Shown in pieces: positions 15,985 to 23,664 of a DNA stretch of 27,548 bases. The position numbers and the translations under genes are program-made. This DNA is from Bacillota bacterium (GTDB lineage Bacteria > Bacillota > Clostridia > Acetivibrionales > DTU013). Position 1 is the stretch's first letter, and every line of letters starts with the position of its first letter. Under the pieces are notes generated by a model. It searched no databases, was not told the origin of the DNA, and worked only from the letters and a program-made list of their open reading frames with translations. Location of the stretch: assembly GCA_023409615.1 (NCBI GenBank), contig JAEYRF010000133.1, positions 1-27,548 of the forward strand. Direction: 5' to 3'.

Positions 15985-16028
15985 TTTGTAACGCTTCATT
16001 TTCATTGTTCTATCTAAAGCGTTACAAA
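15985..16028 (-). repeat. 12-bp perfect inverted repeat upstream of gap
   Basis: TTTGTAACGCTT (15985-15996) and AAGCGTTACAAA (16017-16028) are perfect complements separated by 20 bases. On the minus strand a T7 run (15973-15967) begins 11 bases after the hairpin, farther than in a standard terminator. It lies about 90 bp upstream of the predicted gap -35 and downstream of the DUF2156 gene. It could be an imperfect terminator of that gene or a two-arm operator; the sequence does not decide. Confidence 0.7.
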
Positions 16029-16044
16029 TCCACATCCTTGGTTC

Positions 16045-16083
16045 GTGGCCTGCACACCCTAAACAACATACATTACAGGCCAC
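16045..16083 (-). other. Hairpin at the 3' end of the DUF2156 gene
   Basis: GTGGCCTG (16045-16052) pairs perfectly with CAGGCCAC (16076-16083) around a 23-nt loop; the second arm overlaps the stop codon of the DUF2156 gene by one base. No T-run follows, so it is more likely a transcript-end or stability structure acting with the inverted repeat just downstream than a terminator by itself. Confidence 0.5.
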
Positions 16084-16979
16084 TAATCTAAATACACCGT
16101 GTATTTCTCAATCAGCTTTACAGGATGATATGACAGTTTAGCTTTTCTCAGACCCTCCTTGCCCAGATCCTGTTCTCTATTGATATATGTGGTTTCGCCC
16201 CATTCCCTCCGGGCGAATTGCTGGTTTATCAGTGTATATAGTCCATCAATTGAGCTGTTCGTCTTTTCAATATGTATAACAGCTGTATTGGCATTGAGCA
16301 TTTCTCCTGCGGTAAACGCCTCAAAAACGCCATCCGCCTTAATCAATGCTCCCTTACAGCCAAGGGCCTTGTAGTTTTGAAGGAGCTCCATGTTCGCAAG
16401 GCGTTCGCAATAGTCTCCAACCTGGCAATTGCAGTTTTTTTCCCTGCACCATTCCTCCATGATTCTGTTGCATTCCTCAAGCAGCGAGCAATCGAGCGGA
16501 ACATATTCATAGGTGTGATTCTTATTGAATTTATTAATGTGATTGCGTTTTCCGTCATATTTCTTGCCACTCAGGCTGATAAGGTCAGTGGTATTGTAAA
16601 GATAATCGCTGTTATCCCTATCAAGTACAATGGAGTCTTCCGAGGTGACCCTGCCTTTAAAATATGATAGTTCTTCTTGTGTGATTCTTTTGAATACAAG
16701 TCTTTGGCCTCTTTGGATAAAATACTTTTCCAACTCCGAAAATGCCGCATCAAACTTCTCCTCATTGACTTCACCAATAGGCATCATTGCAAAAGACTCA
16801 CCTCTGCATGGCATCGATATAACACATAAAAGATCGGCTATTATAGCGTACCTGAATTTATAGAAATATCTCCACGCGAAAAAATTTGTAAAGGTCAGCT
16901 CGGAAATCTGTATATTATGCTTCAATAAATAATGATCGAATTCAGCTTTGCTATCTAGTGTGATATCTAAAAAATCCAT
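16083..16979 (-). CDS. DUF2156 (LPG-synthase C-terminal-like) protein
   Basis: Soluble protein of 298 aa with no signal peptide or membrane segment. The family is recognised from the LSGKKYDGKRNHINKFNK stretch, the EWCREKNC segment, and the strongly conserved ending YINREQDLGKEGLRKAKLSY. This matches the GNAT-like fold related to the C-terminal domain of phosphatidylglycerol lysyltransferase (DUF2156). Members in Firmicutes are common, but their substrate is mostly unknown; aminoacyl transfer is a family-based guess. AGGAG lies eight bases before the ATG, directly after three 13-bp repeats. It follows pfkA by 81 bp on the same strand and may share its transcript. Nothing in the neighbourhood defines its role. 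Confidence 0.88.
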   Translation of the reverse strand: MDFLDITLDSKAEFDHYLLKHNIQISELTFTNFFAWRYFYKFRYAIIADLLCVISMPCRGESFAMMPIGEVNEEKFDAAFSELEKYFIQRGQRLVFKRITQEELSYFKGRVTSEDSIVLDRDNSDYLYNTTDLISLSGKKYDGKRNHINKFNKNHTYEYVPLDCSLLEECNRIMEEWCREKNCNCQVGDYCERLANMELLQNYKALGCKGALIKADGVFEAFTAGEMLNANTAVIHIEKTNSSIDGLYTLINQQFARREWGETTYINREQDLGKEGLRKAKLSYHPVKLIEKYTVYLD

Positions 16980-16991
16980 TAATCAGTCTCC

Positions 16992-17030
16992 TCTGTCCTT
17001 ATAATCTGTCCTTATAATCTGTCCTTATAA
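16992..17030. repeat. Three 13-bp tandem repeats
   Basis: Three adjacent copies of a 13-bp unit (TCTGTCCTTATAA, ending in a slightly different flank) lie between pfkA and the DUF2156 gene, just ahead of that gene's ribosome site. A short array like this can vary in copy number by slippage. No protein is encoded across it. Confidence 0.85.
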
Positions 17031-17060
17031 ACGCGACTATCCATAATATACAATAGAAAT

Positions 17061-18146
17061 CTAGTCCCCGAATCCGACACCTACGCTCTTAGCAATCATG
17101 ACCAGCTCACCTTTAGGATCCACCAATTTTAACTTACCGACTGCTTCCTCTAATGATACCGATGTGATCTCATTGCCGTCAAGTGCTACCATACAGCCAT
17201 AATTGCCATCTTCCGCCAATTCAACTGCCTTTACACCATATCTTGTCGACAGAAGCCTATCAAAGGGATTTGGTCTGCCTCCACGTTGCAGATGGCCTAA
17301 TACAGTCACTCTGGTTTCAATTCCTGTCAGCTTTTCAATATCAGCGGCAACCTTATTTCCGGCTCCTCCAAGTCTTACTGGATCCGGGCTGGAATTGTCA
17401 ATCTTGCTGACTATCATCTGACCATCCACCTCTTTTGCTCCCTCAGCTACAACTACGATACTAAAATGCTTTCCTTGGATTTTTCTCTGAAGAATACTGT
17501 CTGCAACTTTTGAAACATCGTAATCGATCTCAGGTATTAATATAACATCAGCGCCGCCTGCAATGCCTGAAGTCAGTGCTATCCAGCCTGCATACCTCCC
17601 CATGACTTCCAGAATCATGACTCTATGGTGGGATTCAGCTGTGGAATGGAGCTTATCGATGGCTTCTGTGGCCGTATCTACCGCGGTCATAAATCCAAAC
17701 GTAGTATCAGTAGCCGACAGGTCGTTGTCAATAGTTTTTGGAACGCCGATCACATTCATCCCTTTTCTCGAAAAATCTCTCGCACTCGTGAGCGTTCCAT
17801 CTCCTCCGATCAATATCATGCAGTCAATCCCATGAGAATTAACATTCTCAACGACCTTGTCAGACATATCCACATAATTTACCTTCCCATTATTCTCAAC
17901 CCTGAACTTGAACGGATTGTCTCTGTTGGAGCTGCCAAGTATGGTACCTCCCTTATCCAGTATCCCTGAAACGTCCCCGGATTTGAAGTGCACATAATCA
18001 TTGAGTACCAATCCCCTGTAGCCATCCCTGAAGCCGATGACCTCGTAACCATATTTGACCATTGCCGTTTTCACAACCGCTCTGAGTACCGCATTCAGTC
18101 CCGGGCAATCGCCGCCCCCTGTCATTACCCCTATTTTTCTTACCAA
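17061..18146 (-). CDS. pfkA: 6-phosphofructokinase, phosphoryl donor uncertain (ATP or PPi)
   Basis: Phosphorylates fructose-6-phosphate at C1. The 361-aa chain is a group III-like enzyme, longer than the 320-aa Bacillus or E. coli type. Motifs: GVMTGGGDCPGLNA, IGGDGT, PKTIDNDL with catalytic Asp D140, MGRYAGWIAL and GHLQRGGRPNPFDR. The donor-selecting positions are mixed. G117 (equal to E. coli Gly104) is typical of ATP enzymes, while K137 (equal to E. coli Gly124) is typical of PPi enzymes. This Gly/Lys pairing is known in some actinobacterial ATP enzymes, so ATP is somewhat favoured, but sequence does not settle it. The start is TTG, with AGGAGG eight bases ahead; no nearby ATG precedes the GGGDCPG motif. 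It follows trmL by 21 bp and is probably co-transcribed with it. Confidence 0.93.
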   Translation of the reverse strand: MVRKIGVMTGGGDCPGLNAVLRAVVKTAMVKYGYEVIGFRDGYRGLVLNDYVHFKSGDVSGILDKGGTILGSSNRDNPFKFRVENNGKVNYVDMSDKVVENVNSHGIDCMILIGGDGTLTSARDFSRKGMNVIGVPKTIDNDLSATDTTFGFMTAVDTATEAIDKLHSTAESHHRVMILEVMGRYAGWIALTSGIAGGADVILIPEIDYDVSKVADSILQRKIQGKHFSIVVVAEGAKEVDGQMIVSKIDNSSPDPVRLGGAGNKVAADIEKLTGIETRVTVLGHLQRGGRPNPFDRLLSTRYGVKAVELAEDGNYGCMVALDGNEITSVSLEEAVGKLKLVDPKGELVMIAKSVGVGFGD

Positions 18147-18167
18147 TATAAACCCCTCCTCGCCAGA

Positions 18168-18656
18168 TTAACCTGGCCCCATTTTACCTTTCAGGTTCAA
18201 ATTACTAAAACCTTGCTGTCTCAAAACCTCATATAGAATGATCGCAACTGAATTGGAAAGATTCAGCGAGCGAATACCCTCTCTCATGGGAATCCGGATG
18301 CACGATTCCCTGTTGGCCTCCAGCAGTTCCTCCGGCAGCCCTGCGGTCTCTTTACCGAAAACCAGAAAGCAATCCTTCGGATAGACTATATCTGTGTATG
18401 CCTTTCCCGCTTTTGTCGAAGCATAAAAAAAAGAGTGCCCATTGTATTTTTCCCTCAATTCTGCAAAGCTATCACTTCTGCTGACCAGCACTTCATTCCA
18501 GTAATCCAGGCCTGCTCTTTTCAGATACCTGTCCTCGATGGAAAATCCAAGCGGTCCGATCAGGTGCAGTCCGGTTCCGGAGGCCGCGCAGGTGCGGGCA
18601 ATGTTGCCTGTATTCTGAGGTATTTCAGGCTCTATAAGTACAATATGGTTGGACAA
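18168..18656 (-). CDS. trmL: tRNA (cytidine(34)-2'-O)-methyltransferase
   Basis: SPOUT-class enzyme that methylates the ribose at the wobble base of tRNA-Leu species. The 162-aa product starts with VLIEPEIPQNTGNIARTCAA and carries the knotted SAM-binding motifs LVFGKETAGLP and IPMREGIRSLNLSNSVAI, all diagnostic of TrmL/YibK (CspR in Gram-positives). The start is TTG at 18656 with GGAGG nine bases ahead; no closer ATG or GTG exists. It is the first gene of a probable trmL-pfkA(-DUF2156) transcript. A small hairpin (GCCAG-ATTAAC-CTGGC, 18162-18177) overlaps its stop and lies just ahead of the pfkA ribosome site. Confidence 0.95.
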   Translation of the reverse strand: MSNHIVLIEPEIPQNTGNIARTCAASGTGLHLIGPLGFSIEDRYLKRAGLDYWNEVLVSRSDSFAELREKYNGHSFFYASTKAGKAYTDIVYPKDCFLVFGKETAGLPEELLEANRESCIRIPMREGIRSLNLSNSVAIILYEVLRQQGFSNLNLKGKMGPG

Positions 18657-18692
18657 TGTTGTTTGCCTCCGATTAATTTTTCATATGTTCAT

Positions 18693-18722
18693 ATTTTACC
18701 ACAATTGGGATGGTTTTAACGA
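18693..18722 (-). promoter_or_regulatory. Possible promoter of trmL-pfkA
   Basis: On the minus strand TCGTTA (18722-18717), an 18-bp spacer, then TAAAAT (18698-18693), with an extended -10 TG (TGGTAAAAT). It lies about 37 bp ahead of the trmL start. The weak -35 lowers confidence. Confidence 0.5.
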
Positions 18723-18827
18723 ACTATTTCATTTTACCTGTAATATAACAAGTTGTCTGAAAAGCTGAAACAATATGCAGCATTAATGACTGGTAAATAG
18801 CGGTCTAAACATCGTAATTTGCTATCG

Positions 18828-18856
18828 TTGACATCTATTATCAGCATTGATATAAT
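18828..18856 (+). promoter_or_regulatory. Consensus sigma-A promoter upstream of gdhA
   Basis: TTGACA (18828-18833), exactly 17 bp, then TATAAT (18851-18856): a perfect housekeeping promoter. The expected start, about 18863, leaves a leader of roughly 185 bases before the gdhA ATG. Confidence 0.85.
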
Positions 18857-18877
18857 ATTGCCATGTCAGAAACAGTT

Positions 18878-18943
18878 AAGCTATGAGTTGAGCTTTGAAG
18901 TCTTACCAATGGGCATTTCATCGTTTTAGGTGAGTGCCCATTG
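18878..18943 (+). promoter_or_regulatory. Structured leader (or small RNA) ahead of gdhA
   Basis: Downstream of the consensus promoter are two hairpins. The first is small: AAGCT (18878-18882) with AGCTT (18891-18895). The second is strong: CAATGGGCA (18907-18915) with TGCCCATTG (18935-18943), reinforced by TCA/TGA inside. After the second stem comes TTCTC, too T-poor for a firm terminator call. It matches no riboswitch class I recognise. It may be a regulatory leader for gdhA, or a short RNA of about 80 nt ending at the second hairpin. Confidence 0.5.
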
Positions 18944-19047
18944 TTCTCGACAAATAATCCCAATTGTAGTCATTAATGTTCTGTGATGGTCATAATGTAT
19001 TATTTTTACATTTTATGTCAATTCAAAATTTATTGGAGGTTCATCAA

Positions 19048-20334
19048 ATGAGTAATTCAACCTATAACCCTTATGAAACTGCCCAGGCTCAATTTGACAA
19101 GGTAGCATCCTTGCTTGAACTGGACAGCGCAACCTGTGAATTGCTTCGTCAGCCTATGCGGGAGTATCATTTATCAATACCGGTGCGTATGGATGATGGC
19201 AGCGTCAAGGTATTTAAAGGATACCGCATTCAGCACAATGATGCCAGAGGTCCGGCAAAGGGAGGCATACGCTTTCATCCAATGGAGACTGTTGATACAA
19301 TTCGCGCTCTGTCACTGTGGATGACCTGGAAATGTTCTGTTGTAGATATACCGCTCGGCGGTGCCAAAGGCGGCATTATATGCGACCCGCACAATATGAC
19401 GGATCGCGAACAGGAAGCTCTTTGCCGCGCCTGGATACGTCAGCTTTCCCGTGATATAGGCCCCAACAGTGATGTTCCGGCTCCGGATGTCATGACAAAC
19501 GGAAAGCATATGCTGTGGATGCTGGATGAATATGAAACCATACATGGAGGCAGATATCCCGGATTCATTACAGGAAAACCTGTCGGGATGGGAGGATCAC
19601 TGGGAAGAACAGAGGCAACTGGCTTTGGTGTAATTTATGTATTGCGTGAAGCACTCAAAAAGCTTGGAATTGATCTAGCCAACACCACTGCAAGTTTTCA
19701 GGGTTTCGGCAATGTTTCACAATACGCCGTAAGGCTTTATCTGCAGTTGGGTGGGAAAGCCATCGCAATCTCATGTTGGGACAATACGGATAAGAAATCC
19801 TATACCTTCCGCAAAGCCGATGGGATGGATATCAATACATTAACCTCCATCACAGATAAATTTGGAAGTATTAATAAAGAAAAGGCAAAAGAATTGGGAT
19901 ATGAAATCCTCCCAGGAGATGCATGGATCGAGCAAGATGTGGATATCATAATACCTGCCGCTCTGGAAAACCAGATTACTGCCGATAACGTGGGCAAAAT
20001 CAGCAAAAAGGTAAAGGTAATCATCGAGGCAGCCAACGGACCGACAACGCCCGATGCTGACAAGGTGATAAATGAACGCGGCATATTCCTTGTCCCCGAC
20101 TTCCTGGCAAATGCCGGTGGTGTAACCTGCAGCTATTTTGAACAGGTACAGTGTAATATGAATTACTACTGGGAAAAGGAAGAAGTTCTTGAAAAACTGG
20201 ATACTAAGATGACTTCGGCTTTTAGTGCTGTTTACGAAACCGCACAAAGTAAAAAGCTGACAATGCGTGATGCTGCGTATGTAATAGCCATCAGCCGAGT
20301 GGCAAACGCTGTAAAAAGCCGCGGATGGGTTTAA
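19048..20334 (+). CDS. gdhA: Glutamate dehydrogenase
   Basis: Cytosolic enzyme interconverting glutamate with 2-oxoglutarate and ammonia; 428 aa, normal for the hexameric family. The N-terminal substrate domain carries K71 in GPAKGGIRFHP, K95 in WMTWKCSVVDIP and the catalytic Lys K107 in LGGAKGG. PAPDVMTNGKHMLWMLDEY and TGKPVGMGGSLGRTEATG follow. The nucleotide domain has FQGFGNVSQYA, with Ser where Gly is usual after NV. Coenzyme preference is not clear. ATG 19048 has GGAGG eight bases ahead; the frame stays open for 24 codons upstream, but homology begins at this ATG. It has a consensus promoter with a long leader and ends at a strong GGGGACG hairpin. The related leucine and phenylalanine dehydrogenases are shorter and less similar. 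Confidence 0.95.
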   Translation: MSNSTYNPYETAQAQFDKVASLLELDSATCELLRQPMREYHLSIPVRMDDGSVKVFKGYRIQHNDARGPAKGGIRFHPMETVDTIRALSLWMTWKCSVVDIPLGGAKGGIICDPHNMTDREQEALCRAWIRQLSRDIGPNSDVPAPDVMTNGKHMLWMLDEYETIHGGRYPGFITGKPVGMGGSLGRTEATGFGVIYVLREALKKLGIDLANTTASFQGFGNVSQYAVRLYLQLGGKAIAISCWDNTDKKSYTFRKADGMDINTLTSITDKFGSINKEKAKELGYEILPGDAWIEQDVDIIIPAALENQITADNVGKISKKVKVIIEAANGPTTPDADKVINERGIFLVPDFLANAGGVTCSYFEQVQCNMNYYWEKEEVLEKLDTKMTSAFSAVYETAQSKKLTMRDAAYVIAISRVANAVKSRGWV

Positions 20335-20358
20335 TCCCGGCAAGTACTCTAGAATCAA

Positions 20359-20398
20359 AAGGGGACGTTTCACTTCAACAAAAGTAAAGCGTCCCCTT
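20359..20398 (+). terminator. Strong GGGGACG hairpin after gdhA
   Basis: AAGGGGACG (20359-20367) pairs with CGTCCCCTT (20390-20398), and the stem continues inward through TTTCACTT/AAGTAAAG with one mismatch and one wobble to a 6-nt loop. The T-run on the plus strand is weak (TTACTTCTTT). The arm shares GGGGACG with the inverted repeat at 10937-11033, so it may be a dispersed repeat serving as the gdhA terminator. Confidence 0.65.
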
Positions 20399-20427
20399 AC
20401 TTCTTTATGAAACGGGGGCTTCCAAAT

Positions 20428-23400
20428 ATGGATGACAAAACAGTTTCAACAGACCATCTTCTTGATATTCTGAAGGAGCGGGAAAAAGAATTGAACTGTC
20501 TTTATCAAGTCGATGATGTCCTTGCAAATAACCAATTGACTATACCGGAAATGTTCGAACACATCCTAAAAATTCTGCCTTCCGGTTGGAGGTTCCCCAA
20601 ATTCTGCCAGGTAAAGATTGTCTATAACAATAGCAGTTATCAGTCGTCAGGCTTTATTTCCTCACCCATATCAGATGAGTGCATAATAAAAGCCGATGGA
20701 AAGACAGTAGGAAGTATTGAGGTTGTATACACAAGTAATATACCCGAAACGGATGAGGGATTTTTTCTTGACAAAGAACATGCCCTTATAAGGGCTGTTG
20801 CTGATCGAATCGGGCAAATGATCAACTATCGCAGGATGAAGTCATTTATAAATGATTGGTCGGAATTGAGGACTCATCAGCATACCAATGGACCCGAAAA
20901 CAGCAACTTGAATGTGATTCTGGATTTCATAAGGCATTCAGACCATTCCCTTCTGACACACATCTGCAGAAAACTGACAAATTATCTCCTGATCAATGGC
21001 GTCAGTGAGGCTGTAAATATATTCACCAGCTCTCTTGAAAAAAATATTGAGAATTCAGGTTATGTAAACTTTCCTATTATGATAGAACCGGCACAGGATA
21101 TCATGACAGTCAGCGACAGACTGTTTTCCATTGCTGAAAAAAATCTCGGGGCCGATGAAACTACTATACTTGTAAAGCAATGGATACAGGAGGAAAGCAC
21201 CTATTCACTTACTAAAGCAATCGGCAGCACCTCCCCTTCACTTCGCAATATTATTGAAGAAATCAGAAAACTGCAAGTTACAAAGAAAGATGGAAATCTG
21301 AATTATTCACCCAAGGAACGATGGTTGAATGTAGGGCTGATCAGCCGCTTCCTTTCGGATAGACCCGATTTTATAAACATCGCAAAGGAATTCATCAGCT
21401 TCAAGGATTTTTTCGATATTATCAATCGTATTATCTGCCCTGTAAACAGTCAGGGAAGGCTCGGCGGCAAAAGTGCCGGCCTGTTTCTTGCCCGCAAGAT
21501 TCTGGAATCGGAATGCAATAGCGCAGCTCACCTGTGCTCTGTCAAATTCCCGAAAACATGGTTCATCACAACAGATACCATTTCAGAATTCCTACAGTAT
21601 AACAATCTCGAGGAATTGAATGAGCAAAAATACAAGGACCTTCAGGAAATACGTATTGAATATCCAAACATTATTCAGCTTATAAAAAATTCAAAGCTGC
21701 CTCCTGAAATAGTCAGAAGCCTATCAGTGGCATTGGACGACTTTGGCGATGAGCCACTTATCGTCCGCAGTTCAAGTACACTGGAGGACCAGGCCGGGTC
21801 GGCATTCTCCGGTAAATACAAGAGTTTGTTCCTGGCAAATCAGGGACCAAAGAAAGCTAGACTAGAAGCATTAATCGACGCTGTTCTCGAAGTATACGCT
21901 TCCATTTTTAGTCCGGACCCAATCCAATACCGTGCGCAGAGAGGTCTGCTGGATATTCATGAGGAGATGGGCATCCTGTTGCAAGAGGTTGTTGGCAGGA
22001 AGGTTGGCAAATACTTTTTCCCACTATACTCAGGCGTTGCCTTTAGCAATAATGAATTCCGCTGGTCTCCAAGATTGAATCGTGAGGATGGTCTGGTCCG
22101 TATTGTTCCAGGCCTTGGGACCCGCGCTGTGGATCGCCTCAGCGATGATTTCCCGGTCTTAATATCACCAGGTCAGCCAGGTATTAGAGTTAATGTTGTT
22201 CCGGAAGAAATCAAAAAGTATTCACCAAAAAAAATAGATGTCATCGATCTGGAAGAGGGCTTGTTCCGCACGATAGAGATTGACACGCTGCATCATGAAT
22301 ATGGAGATCAGATAGAACATATCGAGAAAATAGTTTCTGTAATGGATTTTGACCATATCAGAAAGTCAACCAAATTTGAAATTGATTTTAAGAAGGACGA
22401 CCTTATTGTTACCTTTGACGGTGTTTTCTCAGGAACGAAATTCATACGTCAGATTGGCATGGTCATGAGCCTGCTGAGAGAAAAAATGGGTCAGCTGGTT
22501 GATGTAGAGTTTGCTTCCAACGGAACTGATCTGTACCTGCTGCAATGCAGACCTCAAAGCTATAACGCTGACAGTGTTCCGGCTTCAATCCCGCATGATA
22601 TTCATGATAGAGATATCGTATTTTCCGCCAACCGCTATATTTCAAACGGACTGATCCAGAATATATCACACATTGTATATATTGACGCGGATGGCTATAG
22701 CTCTCTAAAGAGTGTCGAAGATATGAGGCAGGTCGGCCGGATTGTAAGTATGCTCAATTCTATATTGCCAAAGCGGCAATTCATACTAATGGGACCGGGC
22801 CGCTGGGGAAGCAGAGGTGATATTAAGCTGGGTGTTTCTGTAACCTACTCAGATATTTGTAATACAGCTGCATTGATCGAAATCGCTGTGAAGAAAAGTG
22901 GATATCTGCCCGAGTTATCATTCGGCACGCACTTCTTTCAGGATCTGGTTGAGGCAAATATTCGCGTTCTGCCACTTTATCCTGATGATGAGGACATTAT
23001 TTTCAATGAAAATTTTCTATCCAGATCTCATAATATACTTACTGAGATTTACCCGGAATTTAAGCCCTTTGAGGATGTCATCAGGGTAATTAACGTACCG
23101 GCATGCGCCGACGGGAAGATGCTGAACATCGCTATGAATGCAGATCTTAGCGAAGCAATGGGATATTTATCTTCTCATGCAGTAGAAATACCAAAAGAAA
23201 TAAAAGCGCTCAGGTATGATGATTATCATAGCGACGGCAATTCATGGCGCTGGCGTTTTCATATGGCGGAACAACTGGCTTCAGAATTGGATGGTGAGCT
23301 TTTCGGGGTCAAGGCGTTATATCTTTTTGGCAGCAGCAACAGCGGCACTGCAGGTCCGGGGAGCGATATAGATCTGCTGATCCATTTTCAAGGCACTGCG

Positions 23401-23634
23401 AAGCAGAAAGATGATCTGCAGCTTTGGCTAAATGGCTGGAGCCTCTGCCTTGCTGAAATGAATTATATGAGAACAGGCTATAAAATGGACAGGATGCTTG
23501 ATATTCATTATATTACTGATGAAGACATACGCACGAAAACTTCCTTTGCACTAAAAATTGGCAATATTACAGAACCGGCACATCTTTTGAAATTGAGAAA
23601 TCAAAAAAGCCCGGAGTCTGATACTGTTCAATAG
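20428..23634 (+). CDS. PPDK_N-type ATP-grasp protein with N-terminal GAF-like and C-terminal nucleotidyltransferase modules
   Basis: Large cytoplasmic protein (1068 aa), function unknown. Residues about 10-140 look GAF-like, opening with a helix (LLDILKEREKELNCLYQVDD). Residues about 340-710 are the pyruvate phosphate dikinase / PEP synthase N-terminal nucleotide-binding module: LGGKSAGLFLARKIL (about 345), IVRSSSTLEDQAGSAFSGKY (about 446), LLQEVVG, and LLQCRPQS (about 704). Next is a segment with GPGRWGSRG (about 788) and SFGTHFFQDL (about 831), which I know only from PEP-synthase-like proteins. The end has a polymerase-beta-type nucleotidyltransferase motif, GSSNSGTAGPGSDIDLL (about 968-984). 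The phosphohistidine swivel domain and the PEP/pyruvate barrel are absent, so ordinary PEP synthase activity is unlikely. ATG 20428 is preferred, with CGGGGGC nine bases ahead; the ATG at 20407 has no ribosome site. It follows gdhA, but a hairpin separates them. Confidence 0.82.
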   Translation: MDDKTVSTDHLLDILKEREKELNCLYQVDDVLANNQLTIPEMFEHILKILPSGWRFPKFCQVKIVYNNSSYQSSGFISSPISDECIIKADGKTVGSIEVVYTSNIPETDEGFFLDKEHALIRAVADRIGQMINYRRMKSFINDWSELRTHQHTNGPENSNLNVILDFIRHSDHSLLTHICRKLTNYLLINGVSEAVNIFTSSLEKNIENSGYVNFPIMIEPAQDIMTVSDRLFSIAEKNLGADETTILVKQWIQEESTYSLTKAIGSTSPSLRNIIEEIRKLQVTKKDGNLNYSPKERWLNVGLISRFLSDRPDFINIAKEFISFKDFFDIINRIICPVNSQGRLGGKSAGLFLARKILESECNSAAHLCSVKFPKTWFITTDTISEFLQYNNLEELNEQKYKDLQEIRIEYPNIIQLIKNSKLPPEIVRSLSVALDDFGDEPLIVRSSSTLEDQAGSAFSGKYKSLFLANQGPKKARLEALIDAVLEVYASIFSPDPIQYRAQRGLLDIHEEMGILLQEVVGRKVGKYFFPLYSGVAFSNNEFRWSPRLNREDGLVRIVPGLGTRAVDRLSDDFPVLISPGQPGIRVNVVPEEIKKYSPKKIDVIDLEEGLFRTIEIDTLHHEYGDQIEHIEKIVSVMDFDHIRKSTKFEIDFKKDDLIVTFDGVFSGTKFIRQIGMVMSLLREKMGQLVDVEFASNGTDLYLLQCRPQSYNADSVPASIPHDIHDRDIVFSANRYISNGLIQNISHIVYIDADGYSSLKSVEDMRQVGRIVSMLNSILPKRQFILMGPGRWGSRGDIKLGVSVTYSDICNTAALIEIAVKKSGYLPELSFGTHFFQDLVEANIRVLPLYPDDEDIIFNENFLSRSHNILTEIYPEFKPFEDVIRVINVPACADGKMLNIAMNADLSEAMGYLSSHAVEIPKEIKALRYDDYHSDGNSWRWRFHMAEQLASELDGELFGVKALYLFGSSNSGTAGPGSDIDLLIHFQGTAKQKDDLQLWLNGWSLCLAEMNYMRTGYKMDRMLDIHYITDEDIRTKTSFALKIGNITEPAHLLKLRNQKSPESDTVQ

Positions 23635-23645
23635 ACACCGGACTT
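23603..23645 (-). terminator. Terminator for cheX inside the 3' end of the convergent gene
   Basis: On the minus strand AAGTCCGGTGTCT and AGACTCCGGGCTT form a 13-position stem with two mismatches and a 13-nt loop, followed by six T (23608-23603). It lies just past the cheX stop (23665) and overlaps the last codons of the plus-strand gene ending at 23634, so the two transcripts overlap at their ends. Confidence 0.7.
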
Positions 23646-23664
23646 AATATTCAATTGGAGGCTC

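Noticed and set aside
15985..16000. CcpA (cre) site in the inverted repeat upstream of gap
   Set aside because: The sequence is one base short of the TGWAANCGNTNWCA spacing and the second arm does not fix this.
18863..19047. Known riboswitch ahead of gdhA
   Set aside because: No conserved motif of a riboswitch class I know could be matched; it is kept only as an unassigned structured leader.
20428..23634. Ordinary PEP synthase (ppsA) or pyruvate phosphate dikinase (ppdK)
   Set aside because: The swivel histidine domain and the PEP/pyruvate barrel are absent, and an unrelated nucleotidyltransferase motif ends the protein.
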